Shown: positions 20,012-31,993, counted from the stretch's first letter. The stretch: DNA of 64,000 bases from Pirellulales bacterium (GCA_036490175.1 DASXEJ010000303.1:66511-130510), one strand, 5' to 3'. A program made the numbers and translations. Notes: generated by a model not told the origin, from the letters alone.

Positions 20012-21223
20012 ATGGCGGGGCCAGGCATGTTGCAGATCTTTCGTGCCAGTGGCGTTGCGCTGCTCCTATCGGCGTTGTGGACCATGTCCGTTTGTGCCGC
20101 CCCTCCTGGTAGTACTTCCTCGTCGGCCGTTCCGGCAGTTACACCTTCGCCACGCACGGGCGAGGTCGACGGTGCGATGCTCGACTCGATCGAGCGTGTG
20201 CGGCAGGTTTCGCGGCAAGCGCTGGCCGCCGAGGTTCGGGCCGCACTGACCAAGGCCCACGAGCGGATGGCAGCAGACCCGGTGGGAACATCTCGCGCGC
20301 TGACGATGGTCCGCCAACGCGTCCGTGCCGCTCCTGAGCTAGCGCCGGCCGAGCGCGATCAATTGCTCGCGCAGATTGGCACTGTGCAAGGCCAGGCGGA
20401 GAGTGCTTCGAGAGCGCGCAACCGTCGCGCCATTGATCAGGACCAGGCCCAAAGGATGCGCGCGGCGCGGCAGGAGCTCAATCACGCGCTAGTGACCAAT
20501 CAACAGGCAGCATCACGGAACGTGGCACGCGTCAATGAACTGGCGGCCGGCCAGCAATACCGCCAAGCCGAGGCGCAAGCACGCCTGGCCGGTGAGGGCA
20601 CGTCAGCGGTTGCGGCCAGCACGGCCCTGGCTCTCGAATCGCGTACGCGCCTCCATATCGCGGAGGCGCAATCGTTGGCCGAGCGTCGACGCCAGAAACT
20701 GTACGAAGAGTTCCGAACCGAGGACAGGCAGCAGGCCGTCATTTCCGACGATCCGCCGATCGTTTATCCGTCGGCCACGCAATGGCAGTCGTTGTCCGCA
20801 CGCCGCAGGAAGTGGGGCGAGACGGCCAGCACCTATCAGCCTGGCCCCGGCGAAGAGAAAATCAACAAGGCTCTCCGTGAGACGACCAGCATCGATTTCC
20901 AGAACATGCCGCTGGCGGACGCTGTCGACTATCTCAAGGACAAGCACGGCATCGAGATCCAGCTCGACAACAAGAATCTGTCTCTGGTCGCGATCAGTAG
21001 CGCCGTGCCCGTCACCTGCAAAGCCCGCGGCATCACACTGGCTTCGGCTCTGCGGCTGGTCCTTAATGACTTGGACCTGAGTTGGATCGTGCGCAACGAC
21101 GTTCTGTTGATCACGACGAAGGAACAGGCTGACAGCGTGATGAGCACACGCATCTATCCGGTAGGCGATTTGATCATACCGGTGCAAAACCCGTTTGGTC
21201 TGCCCGGACATATGCCGTTCTAA
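20012..21223 (+). CDS. Exported protein with C-terminal secretin-N (STN)-like domain
   Basis: Protein of 403 residues from the ATG at 20012, chosen because an AAGGATG site precedes it and a signal peptide follows (LLLSALWTMSVCAAPP). The middle (about 45-270) is Ala/Arg/Glu-rich and helical, likely coiled coil. The end (about 288-395) reads TSIDFQNMPLADAVDYLKDK, then PVTCKARGITLASALRLVL and SWIVRNDVLLITT, with the alternating pattern of short secretin/TonB N-terminal domains found in many planctomycete exported proteins. There is no secretin barrel, so it is not a channel. Function unknown. Confidence 0.75.
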   Translation: MAGPGMLQIFRASGVALLLSALWTMSVCAAPPGSTSSSAVPAVTPSPRTGEVDGAMLDSIERVRQVSRQALAAEVRAALTKAHERMAADPVGTSRALTMVRQRVRAAPELAPAERDQLLAQIGTVQGQAESASRARNRRAIDQDQAQRMRAARQELNHALVTNQQAASRNVARVNELAAGQQYRQAEAQARLAGEGTSAVAASTALALESRTRLHIAEAQSLAERRRQKLYEEFRTEDRQQAVISDDPPIVYPSATQWQSLSARRRKWGETASTYQPGPGEEKINKALRETTSIDFQNMPLADAVDYLKDKHGIEIQLDNKNLSLVAISSAVPVTCKARGITLASALRLVLNDLDLSWIVRNDVLLITTKEQADSVMSTRIYPVGDLIIPVQNPFGLPGHMPF

Positions 21224-21580
21224 AACGCCGTTCTGTTTCGGCGGCGGCCCACGCGCCGCGACGAAGTGCGGACGAAAGCCGTTTGCTCCGCCATGCGGCT
21301 TCTAAGCTAGCTCTGCAGGCAATGCCAGCACTCTGATTTCCGTTGTACCGCGCTGACGATCGATCACGTCGCCGGGACACCGGTCGCGAGCGGCCGATCA
21401 ACCTTGACGCCTTTGGCGCAAACGAGTTACAAAATGCGGCCGTTAGCCTCGCGGGTTTGCTTCGGTGCCTGATTTGGGCTTAGACGAGCGAGCGATGCGA
21501 TCTGTCGACTTGTTATAGACGAGTGCTGGCAGTTTCTTGCCAGATTTGTTAGCGGACGTTTGAACCCGCGCGGTGCGACC
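21224..21580. other. Intergenic region upstream of the surface-sugar cluster
   Basis: About 360 bases. A 6-base stem, CTGGCA (21526-21531) with TGCCAG (21538-21543), followed by ATTTGTT, lies about 40 bases before the next start. It could be a weak terminator or an mRNA leader structure. The promoter of the four-gene cluster should lie here. No gene seen. Confidence 0.4.
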
Positions 21581-22261
21581 ATGAATCATCGAGTCCGTCA
21601 AGTACGGCAGGTCCTCGGTAAAGTGGTTCGTCGGTATGCCCCGGGCTTACGGCGTGCGCCTCATTCTGAGGTACCACAGGCGGTCCTGCCCTATGAGTAC
21701 GCGAACGGGGCTGAAGACCTCGTGCTGCTGTTCAACGCCGCATATTACCGCGAGATGAATGCCGACCTGACTCTCCCCGGCGATCAGCTATTGTCGCATT
21801 TCCTTCTCCGCGGCTGGCGCGAAGGGCGCAGTCCGCACCCGATATTCGATCTGCCATTCTACGTGCGCACGAACGGTTGCTTCCTCGATCAGGAGGTAAA
21901 TCCCGTGCAGCATTTTCTCGATCACGGTTGGCGCGAGGGGCGCAATCCCAATCGACTGTTCGACTGCCGGTACTATCTGCAAATTCATCCCGACGTTGCC
22001 GCGGCCGATATGAATCCGTTGCTGCACTATTTGCGCTACGGCAGCAAGGAACTGCGAGTCGGCGGACCGTTGTTCGATACCCGCAGCTATACCGAATTCC
22101 ACCCCGAGTGCCTGACCTCGGGCGTTGATCCCATGAGCCACTATTTGTGGCGTGGCATCAGGTCGGGCTACGCCCCGTTGCCGCTCAGCCATTTACGTGT
22201 GCCGATGCTCACCAAGCGCCCGATACACGTACACGGCGCGGAGCTGCCCCTGGTCGCATGA
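21581..22261 (+). CDS. Protein of four exact 38-residue repeats
   Basis: Protein of 226 residues from the ATG at 21581; a TTG at 21560 would add seven. After a basic N-terminus, residues 51-202 are four tandem repeats of exactly 38 residues (51-88, 89-126, 127-164, 165-202). The shared pattern is F-D--YY-----PDV-----NPL-HYL--G--EGR-P--LF, seen well in FDCRYYLQIHPDV and NPLLHYLRYGSKE. The last repeat is the most diverged. Related repeats are known beside or fused to glycosyltransferases in polysaccharide loci (established observation, name not recalled). No signal peptide or membrane helix is visible. It is the first of four closely spaced genes. Confidence 0.85.
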   Translation: MNHRVRQVRQVLGKVVRRYAPGLRRAPHSEVPQAVLPYEYANGAEDLVLLFNAAYYREMNADLTLPGDQLLSHFLLRGWREGRSPHPIFDLPFYVRTNGCFLDQEVNPVQHFLDHGWREGRNPNRLFDCRYYLQIHPDVAAADMNPLLHYLRYGSKELRVGGPLFDTRSYTEFHPECLTSGVDPMSHYLWRGIRSGYAPLPLSHLRVPMLTKRPIHVHGAELPLVA

Positions 22262-22262
22262 C

Positions 22263-23126
22263 ATGATCGTTAAAACACCCCACGAACCACCGCTTCACCT
22301 GCGCATGATCTCCGCGAAAACGAATACTTTGATTGACGAGCTGCTGGACCGGCGTCGGGAGTATCACGCATACTTCGAACGGAACGCGACCACAGGCGAC
22401 CGTCCCTTCGGCGACGTGGACTATGTGCTCGTCTGGCACCTGATCGCGCGCCTCGGAATCAAGTCGTTGCAAGTTGACGATGCCGGCGTGATGGAGCTAT
22501 TTCGTGCGGCGCAGCCTGTCGAAGGTTCAACGACTCTGCAGATCTCGCTGGCTGCTGAGTACGACCGAGCCGCCCCAGCTGGTGCGCTTCTGCTATTCAA
22601 TGCGCATGTCCGGCCCGCCGACGACTGGCTGGCCGACAGCACGTCGGAAAACTCGCTGGCCTTATGTTACGGGTTGACCGGCACGCTCGATGGATCGCTT
22701 GCGCAATCCTTGCAAGCCGTATTGCACGGCGGCGCCGACGTTGTGTTCCTGCCGTTGTTCGCGACAGCGCCGCCCTTATGGCGCGCGGCTTGCCTGCTGA
22801 TCGCGGCGCGCAGCCGGCTCGTACAGCTCAACGGCATTGCGACGGAACTGACGAGTACGTTCTCGGGTGACGATTTGGACGCGTTACACCTGGCCGAAGA
22901 AAATCTCCGTCTGCGGGCCACGATTGGTCGGCTGTCGACGGCGGACACCAACCATGGGGAGCTTGTCCATTTGAAGTCTACAATTGCCACGCTTGAAGCA
23001 CAGGTTGTGGCGCTGCGCCGCACGGCATTGGCGCAGGAAGAGTCGATCGCCGCGCTGCTTATGCCGGCCGGCGGCCAACGGTCGCCCGTAGGAAACAACG
23101 GTCATTCGCACGGCACGGCACGCTAA
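22263..23126 (+). CDS. Unknown protein with C-terminal coiled coil
   Basis: Protein of 287 residues. The frame is open upstream inside the previous gene, but the ATG at 22263, one base after that gene's stop, is the natural coupled start. The N-terminal part (about 20-220) looks globular (DVDYVLVWHLIARLGIKSL, ADVVFLPLFATAPPLW) but I do not recognise it. Residues about 225-270 are a Leu-heptad coiled coil. No signal peptide or membrane helix. By position it belongs with the repeat protein and the two glycosyltransferase-like proteins. Confidence 0.75.
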   Translation: MIVKTPHEPPLHLRMISAKTNTLIDELLDRRREYHAYFERNATTGDRPFGDVDYVLVWHLIARLGIKSLQVDDAGVMELFRAAQPVEGSTTLQISLAAEYDRAAPAGALLLFNAHVRPADDWLADSTSENSLALCYGLTGTLDGSLAQSLQAVLHGGADVVFLPLFATAPPLWRAACLLIAARSRLVQLNGIATELTSTFSGDDLDALHLAEENLRLRATIGRLSTADTNHGELVHLKSTIATLEAQVVALRRTALAQEESIAALLMPAGGQRSPVGNNGHSHGTAR

Positions 23127-23170
23127 GTACGCGACGGAACTGCAAGCCTTCCAGATTTGACGCTACGGCG

Positions 23171-24238
23171 ATGAGGATATCGGCTTTGTTGCACATACTA
23201 TATCCGTCGGGCTTGAACTGGTTCTATGAAGCCATTGCGCACGAATTGCAAGAAGATCTAACCACTCTTGGCATTCGCTCAAGGCTTATCACGCCGCAGG
23301 AATTGCTCGGGTCCACGCGGCTTGAGATCGGTTCGCAACAAGGCATTCTCATCGTTAGCGCGGCCGAGTGCCTGTTCAGCCTCGCCGGGCCGGCCAACTC
23401 TTCGGCAGGTTTCGACGCCTGGACGAATCGATTGCGAGACAAGCTGAAGGAATTTCATCGTCGCATGTTGCTGAATTTGGACGGGATTCATACTTCCTGG
23501 TTCCAGAACCAAATGTCGCAAATCGGCGACGCGATGACGCATGTGCTCGACCTGGGTATGGTTCCGCAAACCACGCTGCCGAAGCTGGGTGGGTTGACTT
23601 ACGTATGGATTCCCGAATCGTTCACGTTACGGCACCGGCAGAATCTCACGCCGTACGACGCGGACCGACCGATTCCGTGGACCATGGTTGGCCACGCCAC
23701 GCAGGAACGCGCCGAGGTGGTCGACGCGCTTTCGAGAATGCTCGGCGCTGCCGGCACGCTGTTTCTGCCCCCGTTGCGTCCGTTCGGCAGCGATGGCGCG
23801 CGTAATCTATCGGAACAGTCGCTCGATCGGGTACTCGCTCGAACGCAATACTACGTCTGGGCCAGCCATCATCTTTCGCCCTACCACGAGTGTTTGCGAG
23901 CGCTGCACGCCGTCCGCAATGGCGCGGTCCCCGTGAAAATCGATCCGCTGTTCTACTTTTTGTTCCAGGAGATTCCCTGGGTCCATGCCAGCGTTGATGC
24001 GTTTCTGGCCGCGATCGAAACACAGGGGCGTCGGGTGCTGTACAACCGCGCGAAAGATTTCCTAATGGCTCGCGACACGTTCGGCTCACACGTGGCCGGC
24101 GCGCTGGGCTTGCGGACAACGCACAACGCCGCACGTGCGGACTCTGCGGACAATGTGCCACCGCCGCATGGAGCACGCGGCAATCGAGCCGCAGGCGAAT
24201 GTGCAGCAGCGCGCGTGGCCCTGCTTACTGAGAACTAA
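23171..24238 (+). CDS. Probable glycosyltransferase, GT-B-like
   Basis: Protein of 355 residues. The C-terminal third holds SPYHECLRALHAVRNGAVPVKID, which resembles the nucleotide-sugar-binding end of GT-B glycosyltransferases, where a Glu and a following G-PV are conserved. The N-terminal half (LLNLDGIHTSWFQNQMSQIG, TYVWIPESF) fits the acceptor domain loosely. The tail after about residue 320 is Ala/Arg-rich and low in complexity. It lies between the coiled-coil protein and a GT2 enzyme. The fold call is an inference from one motif region. Confidence 0.6.
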   Translation: MRISALLHILYPSGLNWFYEAIAHELQEDLTTLGIRSRLITPQELLGSTRLEIGSQQGILIVSAAECLFSLAGPANSSAGFDAWTNRLRDKLKEFHRRMLLNLDGIHTSWFQNQMSQIGDAMTHVLDLGMVPQTTLPKLGGLTYVWIPESFTLRHRQNLTPYDADRPIPWTMVGHATQERAEVVDALSRMLGAAGTLFLPPLRPFGSDGARNLSEQSLDRVLARTQYYVWASHHLSPYHECLRALHAVRNGAVPVKIDPLFYFLFQEIPWVHASVDAFLAAIETQGRRVLYNRAKDFLMARDTFGSHVAGALGLRTTHNAARADSADNVPPPHGARGNRAAGECAAARVALLTEN

Positions 24239-24313
24239 GCGAATGCCGTCGGTGCGCCTGTGATTTACTTCGGCGAGTCCGTCGGCCGTGATACTCGACA
24301 GGAAATTTGCGTG

Positions 24314-25096
24314 ATGCAAGCCTGCAAACGTACCGACGGGATTTCGATCTGTATTCCCAATTGGAATCATCGATCCTATTTGTATCGCAGCGTCGGCTGC
24401 GCACTGGCAACGGCTCGAGAGCTAGCCCGGCATGGCTTGGGTTGCGAAGTGTTGGTGATCGATGATGCTTCGCGCGATGGCTCACAGCGGTTGCTGCTGC
24501 GTTTGGCGATGATGGACGCCACCGGCTCGCTGCAGATTATCGCGAACGACGAGAATCGCGGCTTGGGCGCCGCGCGCAATCGGGGACTCCGCGAGTCTCG
24601 CTACAAATGGGTCTGCTTTCTCGACGCCGACAACGAACTGATTCCCGAGAACGTCTTTCATTTTTACCGCGCCGCCAAGGATACCGGAGCGGCGTTTACT
24701 TATGGAAATCTCGTTGTGCGGATCGGCGGCCCAGATGGGCCCGTCAGTGAAATCATCTCCAACGATTTTCTCAACGAATCCATTTTCGAACGCAACTACA
24801 TCGATGCCATGGCCGTGGTCGACGCAGACCAGGCGCTGGCCGTGGGGGGCTACGTCGAGTCGCGGACGATGCCCGAGGACCTGGAGTTCGTGCTACACAT
24901 GGCTGCCGAAGGGCGGCAGATCGTGATGCTGCCGATGCTGCTGGGGCATTGGTACCTGCACAAACAATCGCTGGGGCAAGATCGCGGCGCCGTCGATAAC
25001 CCCAAGATCGATCGCATCTTCAACCAGCGCAAGGCGGGGTTGCCGTTGGGTTTCAAACCGCGCATGTACCATCCCGATGTGGGATATCTGGTCTGA
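24314..25096 (+). CDS. GT2-family glycosyltransferase
   Basis: GT-A fold glycosyltransferase, 260 residues from the ATG at 24314, which follows an AGGAA site; a GTG at 24260 would add 18 residues. Visible landmarks are the opening ISICIPNWNH, the nucleotide-binding VLVIDDASRDGS, the NENRGLGAARNRGL type motif, and the metal-binding DADN in VCFLDADNE. The acceptor-side MPEDLEFVL supplies the usual acidic catalytic pair. It ends the surface-sugar cluster; its stop is 16 bases from the end of the convergent DUF1501 gene. Confidence 0.88.
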   Translation: MQACKRTDGISICIPNWNHRSYLYRSVGCALATARELARHGLGCEVLVIDDASRDGSQRLLLRLAMMDATGSLQIIANDENRGLGAARNRGLRESRYKWVCFLDADNELIPENVFHFYRAAKDTGAAFTYGNLVVRIGGPDGPVSEIISNDFLNESIFERNYIDAMAVVDADQALAVGGYVESRTMPEDLEFVLHMAAEGRQIVMLPMLLGHWYLHKQSLGQDRGAVDNPKIDRIFNQRKAGLPLGFKPRMYHPDVGYLV

Positions 25097-25111
25097 AAAC
25101 ACGCTCTGCCG

Positions 25112-26551
25112 CTATGCCAGCAACTCCCACAGCGGCGTGCCATCGGCGACGCGCAGCGGTCGGCCAAAGCGATCGTGAATCTCGGTTTCGGGGGGTACTC
25201 CGAGCGCGTGATACAGCGTGGCGGCAAAATCGCCGGCCGTAACGGGCTTGTCCGCCGGGAAGGCGCCGATTTTGTCCGACGTGCCGTAGGTGCGGCCTCC
25301 CGCGATCCCGCCGCCGGCCAACAGTGCCGAGAAGACGTTGCCGTAATGATCGCGGCCGGCATCGCCGTTGATCTTGGGCGAACGGCCGAATTCACCGGTT
25401 ACAGCGACCAATGTCTCGCCGAGTAAACCACGCTCGCCGAGGTCGCCCAACAACGCCGTCAGCCCGCGGTCGAGCGGCGGCAAGTTGTGATCGCGCAAAC
25501 GCGGAAAGTTCGGCGTGTTTCCCACGTGATGGCCGTGCGTGTCCCAAGCGGCCACGGCCACCTTGTCGACGACGCCATTGTTATTGAATGCTTCCGGCTC
25601 CGATCGGTCGGGCCAGTACACTACCGTGGTCCGCACACCTGCCTCGACCAGGCGGCGGGCGAGCAGCATGCTCTGACCGAACACGTTTTGCCCGTAGCGC
25701 TCGCGCATCGCATCCGATTCGCGCTCGACGCGGAACGCTTCCAGGAACTTGGGGGACAGTAGCAAGTCGAACGCCCGCTCGTAAATCGTGGCCAACTCGC
25801 CGAGCGATTCGGTGCCGCGCTGGGCGGCGAGACTGTCGAGCAAGCGGCGGCGCGCCTGCAACCGACCGATGTCGACGCTTTCAGGCAGCGTGGCCAACGG
25901 CACGTCGAACACCGATCCCGCGCGCTTTGCCGGTTCGACGCGCCAGGGATCGAACGCGCGACCCAGGAAGCCGCCGTTTTGACCTGGCACGACATTCGTA
26001 CTCGTCGAAATGTTCCAAGGGTACGACACAAAGGGGGTGGTACCCGGTGCGGTTGGACGCAATTTGCCGAGCACCGCGCCGTAATGCGGAAAATCGTCTT
26101 CGCGTGGCGGTACTTCGCCCAGGTTCATCGGCCGCCGGCCCGTCAGCATGGTGTGCGAGGCGGAACCGTGCGAGCTGTCGCCGTGGGTGAGCGAACGGAT
26201 GATCGAGTACTTGTCGGCTTGCCGTGCCAAAAGTGGCAAGTGCTCGGTGATCTCGATGCCCGGCACGTTAGTGGCGATAGGCTGAAACTCGCCGCGGATC
26301 CCGCTGGGGGCTGCGGGCTTCATGTCCCACATGTCGATATGGCTGGGACCGCCAAAGAGATAGACGAGAATCAGCGATTTGGCCCTGCCAGACCCTGGCT
26401 GGCCATTTCCGGCGGGGCTGGCCTGCGCGATATCACCCAGCGAGGACAAGCCGCCGACCATGCCGCAACCGGCGGCCAGCCCGACGCGCAGCACATCGCG
26501 TCGCGACCACGCTTGTCGAACGTCGGGCGTACCACCGCGGATATAGAGCAT
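25112..26551 (-). CDS. DUF1501 protein with Tat signal (first)
   Basis: Protein of 479 residues from the DUF1501 family, which is related to alkaline phosphatase/sulfatase folds. The twin-arginine signal SRRDVLRVGLAAGCGM starts at residue 16. Family landmarks are FGGPSHIDMWDMKP near 65-78 and VTGEFGRSPKINGDAGRDHY in the last quarter, plausible metal-ligand regions. It is divergent from the PSCyt1 protein at 26791, with which such genes usually pair. Function not established for the family; export and a hydrolase-like fold are the only safe statements. Confidence 0.9.
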   Translation of the reverse strand: MLYIRGGTPDVRQAWSRRDVLRVGLAAGCGMVGGLSSLGDIAQASPAGNGQPGSGRAKSLILVYLFGGPSHIDMWDMKPAAPSGIRGEFQPIATNVPGIEITEHLPLLARQADKYSIIRSLTHGDSSHGSASHTMLTGRRPMNLGEVPPREDDFPHYGAVLGKLRPTAPGTTPFVSYPWNISTSTNVVPGQNGGFLGRAFDPWRVEPAKRAGSVFDVPLATLPESVDIGRLQARRRLLDSLAAQRGTESLGELATIYERAFDLLLSPKFLEAFRVERESDAMRERYGQNVFGQSMLLARRLVEAGVRTTVVYWPDRSEPEAFNNNGVVDKVAVAAWDTHGHHVGNTPNFPRLRDHNLPPLDRGLTALLGDLGERGLLGETLVAVTGEFGRSPKINGDAGRDHYGNVFSALLAGGGIAGGRTYGTSDKIGAFPADKPVTAGDFAATLYHALGVPPETEIHDRFGRPLRVADGTPLWELLA

Positions 26552-26790
26552 GCGGAAGTTCCAGCATGGAAGCCAAGCACTTCAGGCGTTCAGGGGCCCG
26601 CAGGCACCGGCCTCATGCTAAAGCGGTCTGGCCGGGCCGTCAAACCAGATCGTAAACGCCCAAACGCCTCGAACTTCGTCGCGCATTACGCTGGCAGACG
26701 ATCGGGCGGCGGGTTTTTTTCGCCGTCGGCGGGCATTACACTGGAGGTCGCGATACCTGCCTTGCTATCCCTCCCGATCAGGTTCTTCTC

Positions 26791-29700
26791 ATGCGGCTTT
26801 GGTGTACCCGCCTCGTGATCGTCCTTGTCGCGGCCGTCGTAGCGGCGGCGCGGGCCGGCGCGGATGAGCCGGCGGCAGTTGATTTTGCCGGCCAGATCCG
26901 ACCGCTGTTCGAGCAGCGCTGTTACAAGTGCCATGGTGGCGAGAAGCAGATTTCGGGCTACCGACTCGACGTGCGCTCGCGGGCCCTGGCAGGCGGAGAA
27001 TCGGGCGAGACTCCCATCGTGCCAGGCAAGCCAGCCGACAGTCCCTTGATCGCGCGTCTCGCGAGCGACGACAAAGACCTGCGCATGCCTCCTGAGGGGG
27101 AACGCGTTTCACCTCAAGAGCTGGAATTGGTGCGTCGCTGGATCGGCGCCGGCGCCCCGTGGCCTGACGAACTGGCGGGCGAAGATCGACTGAAGAAACC
27201 GCACTGGGCGTTTCAGGCGCCCACACGCGGCGAACTGCCGACACCTCGCGATGCGCGTTGGGCACGTAGCCCGATCGACCAGTTCGTGCTCGCGCGATTA
27301 GAGTCGGAGGGGCTCGCGCATTCTCCAGAGGCGGATCGCGTCACAATGTTGCGTCGGCTGTCGCTCGATTTAATCGGTCTGCCTCCCACGATTGCCGACG
27401 TCGATACCTTCTTGGCCGACCGCGCCGATGGCGCGTACGAGCGGGCCGTCGAGCGCTTGTTGGCTTCGCCGCATTACGGCGAGCGTTGGGGACGCCACTG
27501 GCTCGATGCGGCGCGCTACGCCGACAGCGATGGCTATGAAAAAGACAAGCCGCGGCAGACCTGGTTCTATCGCGATTGGGTGGTTGGCGCGCTCAATCGC
27601 GATCTGCCTTACGATCAGTTCGTCATCGAGCAAATCGCCGGCGACCTGCTGCCCAATGCCAGCCAGGACCAGATCGTGGCCACGGGCTTTCTGCGCAATT
27701 CGATGACCAATGAAGAAGGGGGCATCGATCCCGAGCAGTTTCGCATGGAGGCGATGTTCGATCGCATGGATGCCGTTGGCAAAAGCATCCTCGGCCTGAC
27801 GATCCAGTGCGCGCAGTGTCACAATCACAAATTCGATCCGCTCACGCAAGAAGACTATTACCGAACTTTCGCGCTGTTGAATGACGCGCACGAAGCGAAC
27901 ATCGCCGCCTACACGCCCGACGAGCAGATGCATCGGGCCGATGTGCTGCGACAGATTGCCGAGATCGAAGCCGACTTGAAGCAGCGTACGCCCGACTGGA
28001 CCGAACAGTTGGCACGCTGGGAGGCGGCCGTTCGCGACGATCAACCGAATTGGGTCGTCGTCCAGCCCGAGGTCGACACCAGCGGCGGCGAAAAGCACCT
28101 GCCGCTGGATGATGGATCGATTCTCGCCCAAGGCTACGCGCCGACCAAGCACACGGTGCAGATCACGGCGCGGACCGAGGCGACGCCGATCGGAGCTTTC
28201 CGCCTGGAATTGCTGACGGACCCCAATCTGCCTTTGGGCGGACCCGGTCGATCGGTCTTGGGGACCGCGGCGCTCAGCGAATTCAATGTCGAGGTCGCGC
28301 CAGCCAATGCGCCAGAGAAAAAGCAGAAGGTCAAGCTGGTGGCAGCTACCGCCGACGTCAATCCATCGGAAACGCCGCTGGACAAAATCTTTGACGATCG
28401 CAGCAATAAGCGGCGCATCACGGGGCCGATCGCCTTTGCCATCGACGGCAATAACGACACGGCCTGGTGTACCGACAACGGGCCAGGCCGCCGCAACCAG
28501 CCGCGCAAGGCGGTGTTCGTCGTTGCCGAGCAGATCGTGCACGAAGGAGGAACGATCCTCACGTTCTCGTTGCTGCAGAACCATGGGGGATGGAACAGCG
28601 ACGACAATCAGAACTATAACCTGGGGCGATTCCGCTTTTCCGTCACCGCCGCGCCAGCGGTAGTTGCTGATCCGTTACCGGCGCAGGTGCGGCAAATTCT
28701 GGCCGTGCCTAGCGCTGAGCGTTCGCCGCGTCAGCTCGACGCGCTGTTCAGCCACTGGCGCACGACGGTACCCACCTGGCAAGAGGCGAACGCCCGCATC
28801 GAAGAATTGTGGCGGTCGCATCCGGCCGGCGCCTCGCAATTGGCGCTGTTGCCGCGCGACATGCCGCGCGAAACGCATCTGCTCAAGCGCGGAGATTTTC
28901 TCAAACCAGACCGTGTCGTCACGCCGGGCGTGCCGGGCTTTCTGCATCCGTTGGCCGCCGATCAACCCGCCACGCGGCTGTCGTTCGCACGCTGGCTGGT
29001 CGACCGGCGTTCGCCGACCACAGCCCGGGCGCTGGTGAATCGAGTCTGGCAAGCCTATTTCGGTACAGGACTGGTAGCGACGAGTGAAGACCTGGGAACG
29101 CAAAGTGAGGCGCCGTCGCATCCACAGTTGCTGGATTGGCTGGCAGTCGATTTTATGGAGCGTGGCTGGAGCCTGAAGCAGTTGCATCGCTTGATAGTCA
29201 CCTCGGCGACGTACCGGCAGGCGTCGCGTGTGTCGCCAGAGTTGCTGGCCCGCGATCCCTATAATCGTTTGCTCGCGCGCGGGGCGCGGTTCCGGGTCGA
29301 AGGTGAAGTCGTGCGCGATGTGGCGCTGGCGGCCAGCGGCCTGTTGAGCGCGCGGCTGGGTGGACCGAGCGTCTTTCCCCCGTTGCCCGAGTTCATGCTC
29401 TTGCCGCCGGTAAGTTACGGACCGAAAACGTGGCCATTGTCCACCGGCGAGGATCGGCATCGCCGCGCGCTGTATACGTTCCGCTATCGATCACTCCCCT
29501 ATCCGGTCCTGCAAACGTTTGATGCACCTAACGGTGATTTCTCGTGCGTGCGGCGCGTTCGCTCGAATACTCCGCTGCAGGCCTTGGCCACGTTGAACGA
29601 GCCGGTGGCCGTCGAGTGTGCGCAAGCATTGGCCAGAAGAACGCTGACCGAAGCTGGACAGGCGGACGACGCGCGATTGACGTATGCCTTCCGCTTGTGC

Positions 29701-29934
29701 GTAGCCCGCGCCCCCACGCTCGACGAAGCGGCCGAACTGTCCCGATTCTATGTGCAGCAAAAAGAGCGGCTGTCGGCCGGCTGGCTGAATCCTTGGCAAC
29801 TGCTCGGCCCGGCGACCGCAGAGACGACTGCACCGACGAATTTACCAGAAGGTTCGACCCCCACCGAGCTGGCTGCGTGGACGGCTGTGGCCCGCGTGTT
29901 GTTGAACCTGGACGAAACGATCACGAAAGAGTAG
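26791..29934 (+). CDS. PSCyt1/DUF1549/DUF1553 protein with CxxCH motifs (first)
   Basis: Exported protein of 1047 residues. A signal peptide ([17 protein letters not shown]) is followed by a cytochrome-like PSCyt1 domain with CYKCH (C44, C47, H48). Then comes the DUF1549 domain, which contains a second CxxCH, CAQCH, at 340-344. A middle beta-rich insertion (about 430-630) precedes the DUF1553 domain, with its typical [20 protein letters not shown] and [11 protein letters not shown]. These planctomycete proteins are presumed haem proteins, but haem attachment has to be shown. It is 10 bases upstream of a DUF1501 gene; the two families almost always co-occur. Confidence 0.92.
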   Translation: MRLWCTRLVIVLVAAVVAAARAGADEPAAVDFAGQIRPLFEQRCYKCHGGEKQISGYRLDVRSRALAGGESGETPIVPGKPADSPLIARLASDDKDLRMPPEGERVSPQELELVRRWIGAGAPWPDELAGEDRLKKPHWAFQAPTRGELPTPRDARWARSPIDQFVLARLESEGLAHSPEADRVTMLRRLSLDLIGLPPTIADVDTFLADRADGAYERAVERLLASPHYGERWGRHWLDAARYADSDGYEKDKPRQTWFYRDWVVGALNRDLPYDQFVIEQIAGDLLPNASQDQIVATGFLRNSMTNEEGGIDPEQFRMEAMFDRMDAVGKSILGLTIQCAQCHNHKFDPLTQEDYYRTFALLNDAHEANIAAYTPDEQMHRADVLRQIAEIEADLKQRTPDWTEQLARWEAAVRDDQPNWVVVQPEVDTSGGEKHLPLDDGSILAQGYAPTKHTVQITARTEATPIGAFRLELLTDPNLPLGGPGRSVLGTAALSEFNVEVAPANAPEKKQKVKLVAATADVNPSETPLDKIFDDRSNKRRITGPIAFAIDGNNDTAWCTDNGPGRRNQPRKAVFVVAEQIVHEGGTILTFSLLQNHGGWNSDDNQNYNLGRFRFSVTAAPAVVADPLPAQVRQILAVPSAERSPRQLDALFSHWRTTVPTWQEANARIEELWRSHPAGASQLALLPRDMPRETHLLKRGDFLKPDRVVTPGVPGFLHPLAADQPATRLSFARWLVDRRSPTTARALVNRVWQAYFGTGLVATSEDLGTQSEAPSHPQLLDWLAVDFMERGWSLKQLHRLIVTSATYRQASRVSPELLARDPYNRLLARGARFRVEGEVVRDVALAASGLLSARLGGPSVFPPLPEFMLLPPVSYGPKTWPLSTGEDRHRRALYTFRYRSLPYPVLQTFDAPNGDFSCVRRVRSNTPLQALATLNEPVAVECAQALARRTLTEAGQADDARLTYAFRLCVARAPTLDEAAELSRFYVQQKERLSAGWLNPWQLLGPATAETTAPTNLPEGSTPTELAAWTAVARVLLNLDETITKE

Positions 29935-29944
29935 AGGCCACGCG

Positions 29945-31450
<1,506 letters not shown>

Positions 31451-31574
31451 CTCGCAACGGCACCGGCCAGGTGGCATAGCTCTCCCCCGCGCGAACCTGA
31501 TACGTTATCCTCTGCGCGGCGAGAGAAACGATTGCACCCGACTACCTGGTCTCTCAGCGCGCCAGGATTATCCC

Positions 31575-31961
31575 ATGTCCAAACCGGAAACCGGCTCTCG
31601 CAATTCGTGGGTCAACAAATTCCGCTGCGCTTTTCGCGGCGCAAAATTGGGGGTCCGCGGACAGAGCAGCTTTTCGGTCCATTTCTTCGTGGCTGCGGTG
31701 GTGATTGCGGCGGCGCTGGCGCTGGGAGCGACGATCGTCGATTGGTGTCTGCTGCTGGGGTGCATCACGATCGTGCTTAGCGTAGAGATGGTGAATTCGG
31801 CACTCGAACAACTGGCCAAGGCCGTCGACGACCGACCCAACATCCACATTCGCGATGCCCTGGATATCGGCAGCGGAGCGGTGCTGGTGGCCTCGATCGG
31901 CGCGATGGTCATTGGGGCCGTGGTCTTTCTCAATTTACTTGCGCAAAACCTGAACTGGTGA
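31575..31961 (+). CDS. dgkA: Diacylglycerol/undecaprenol kinase
   Basis: Small membrane kinase of 128 residues, the usual DgkA size. It has an amphipathic N-terminus (NSWVNKFRCAFRGAK), three transmembrane helices, and the catalytic motif VEMVNSALEQL, where the family has E--NSA-E. The third helix is preceded by RDALDIGSGAVLV, matching the family KD-aAGAVL. It would phosphorylate diacylglycerol or undecaprenol in the inner membrane to recycle lipid carriers. It sits alone between two PSCyt1-DUF1501 pairs, with an AGGA site eight bases before the ATG. Confidence 0.92.
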   Translation: MSKPETGSRNSWVNKFRCAFRGAKLGVRGQSSFSVHFFVAAVVIAAALALGATIVDWCLLLGCITIVLSVEMVNSALEQLAKAVDDRPNIHIRDALDIGSGAVLVASIGAMVIGAVVFLNLLAQNLNW

Positions 31962-31993
31962 GGCCCATCCGTAAGGGGATCAGGCCGAAAAGC

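Noticed and set aside
27370-28584. Long 404-residue open frame on the minus strand inside the PSCyt1 gene
   Set aside because: It is a shadow frame opposite a clearly conserved protein; composition is Arg/Asp/Leu-skewed and no family was recognised.
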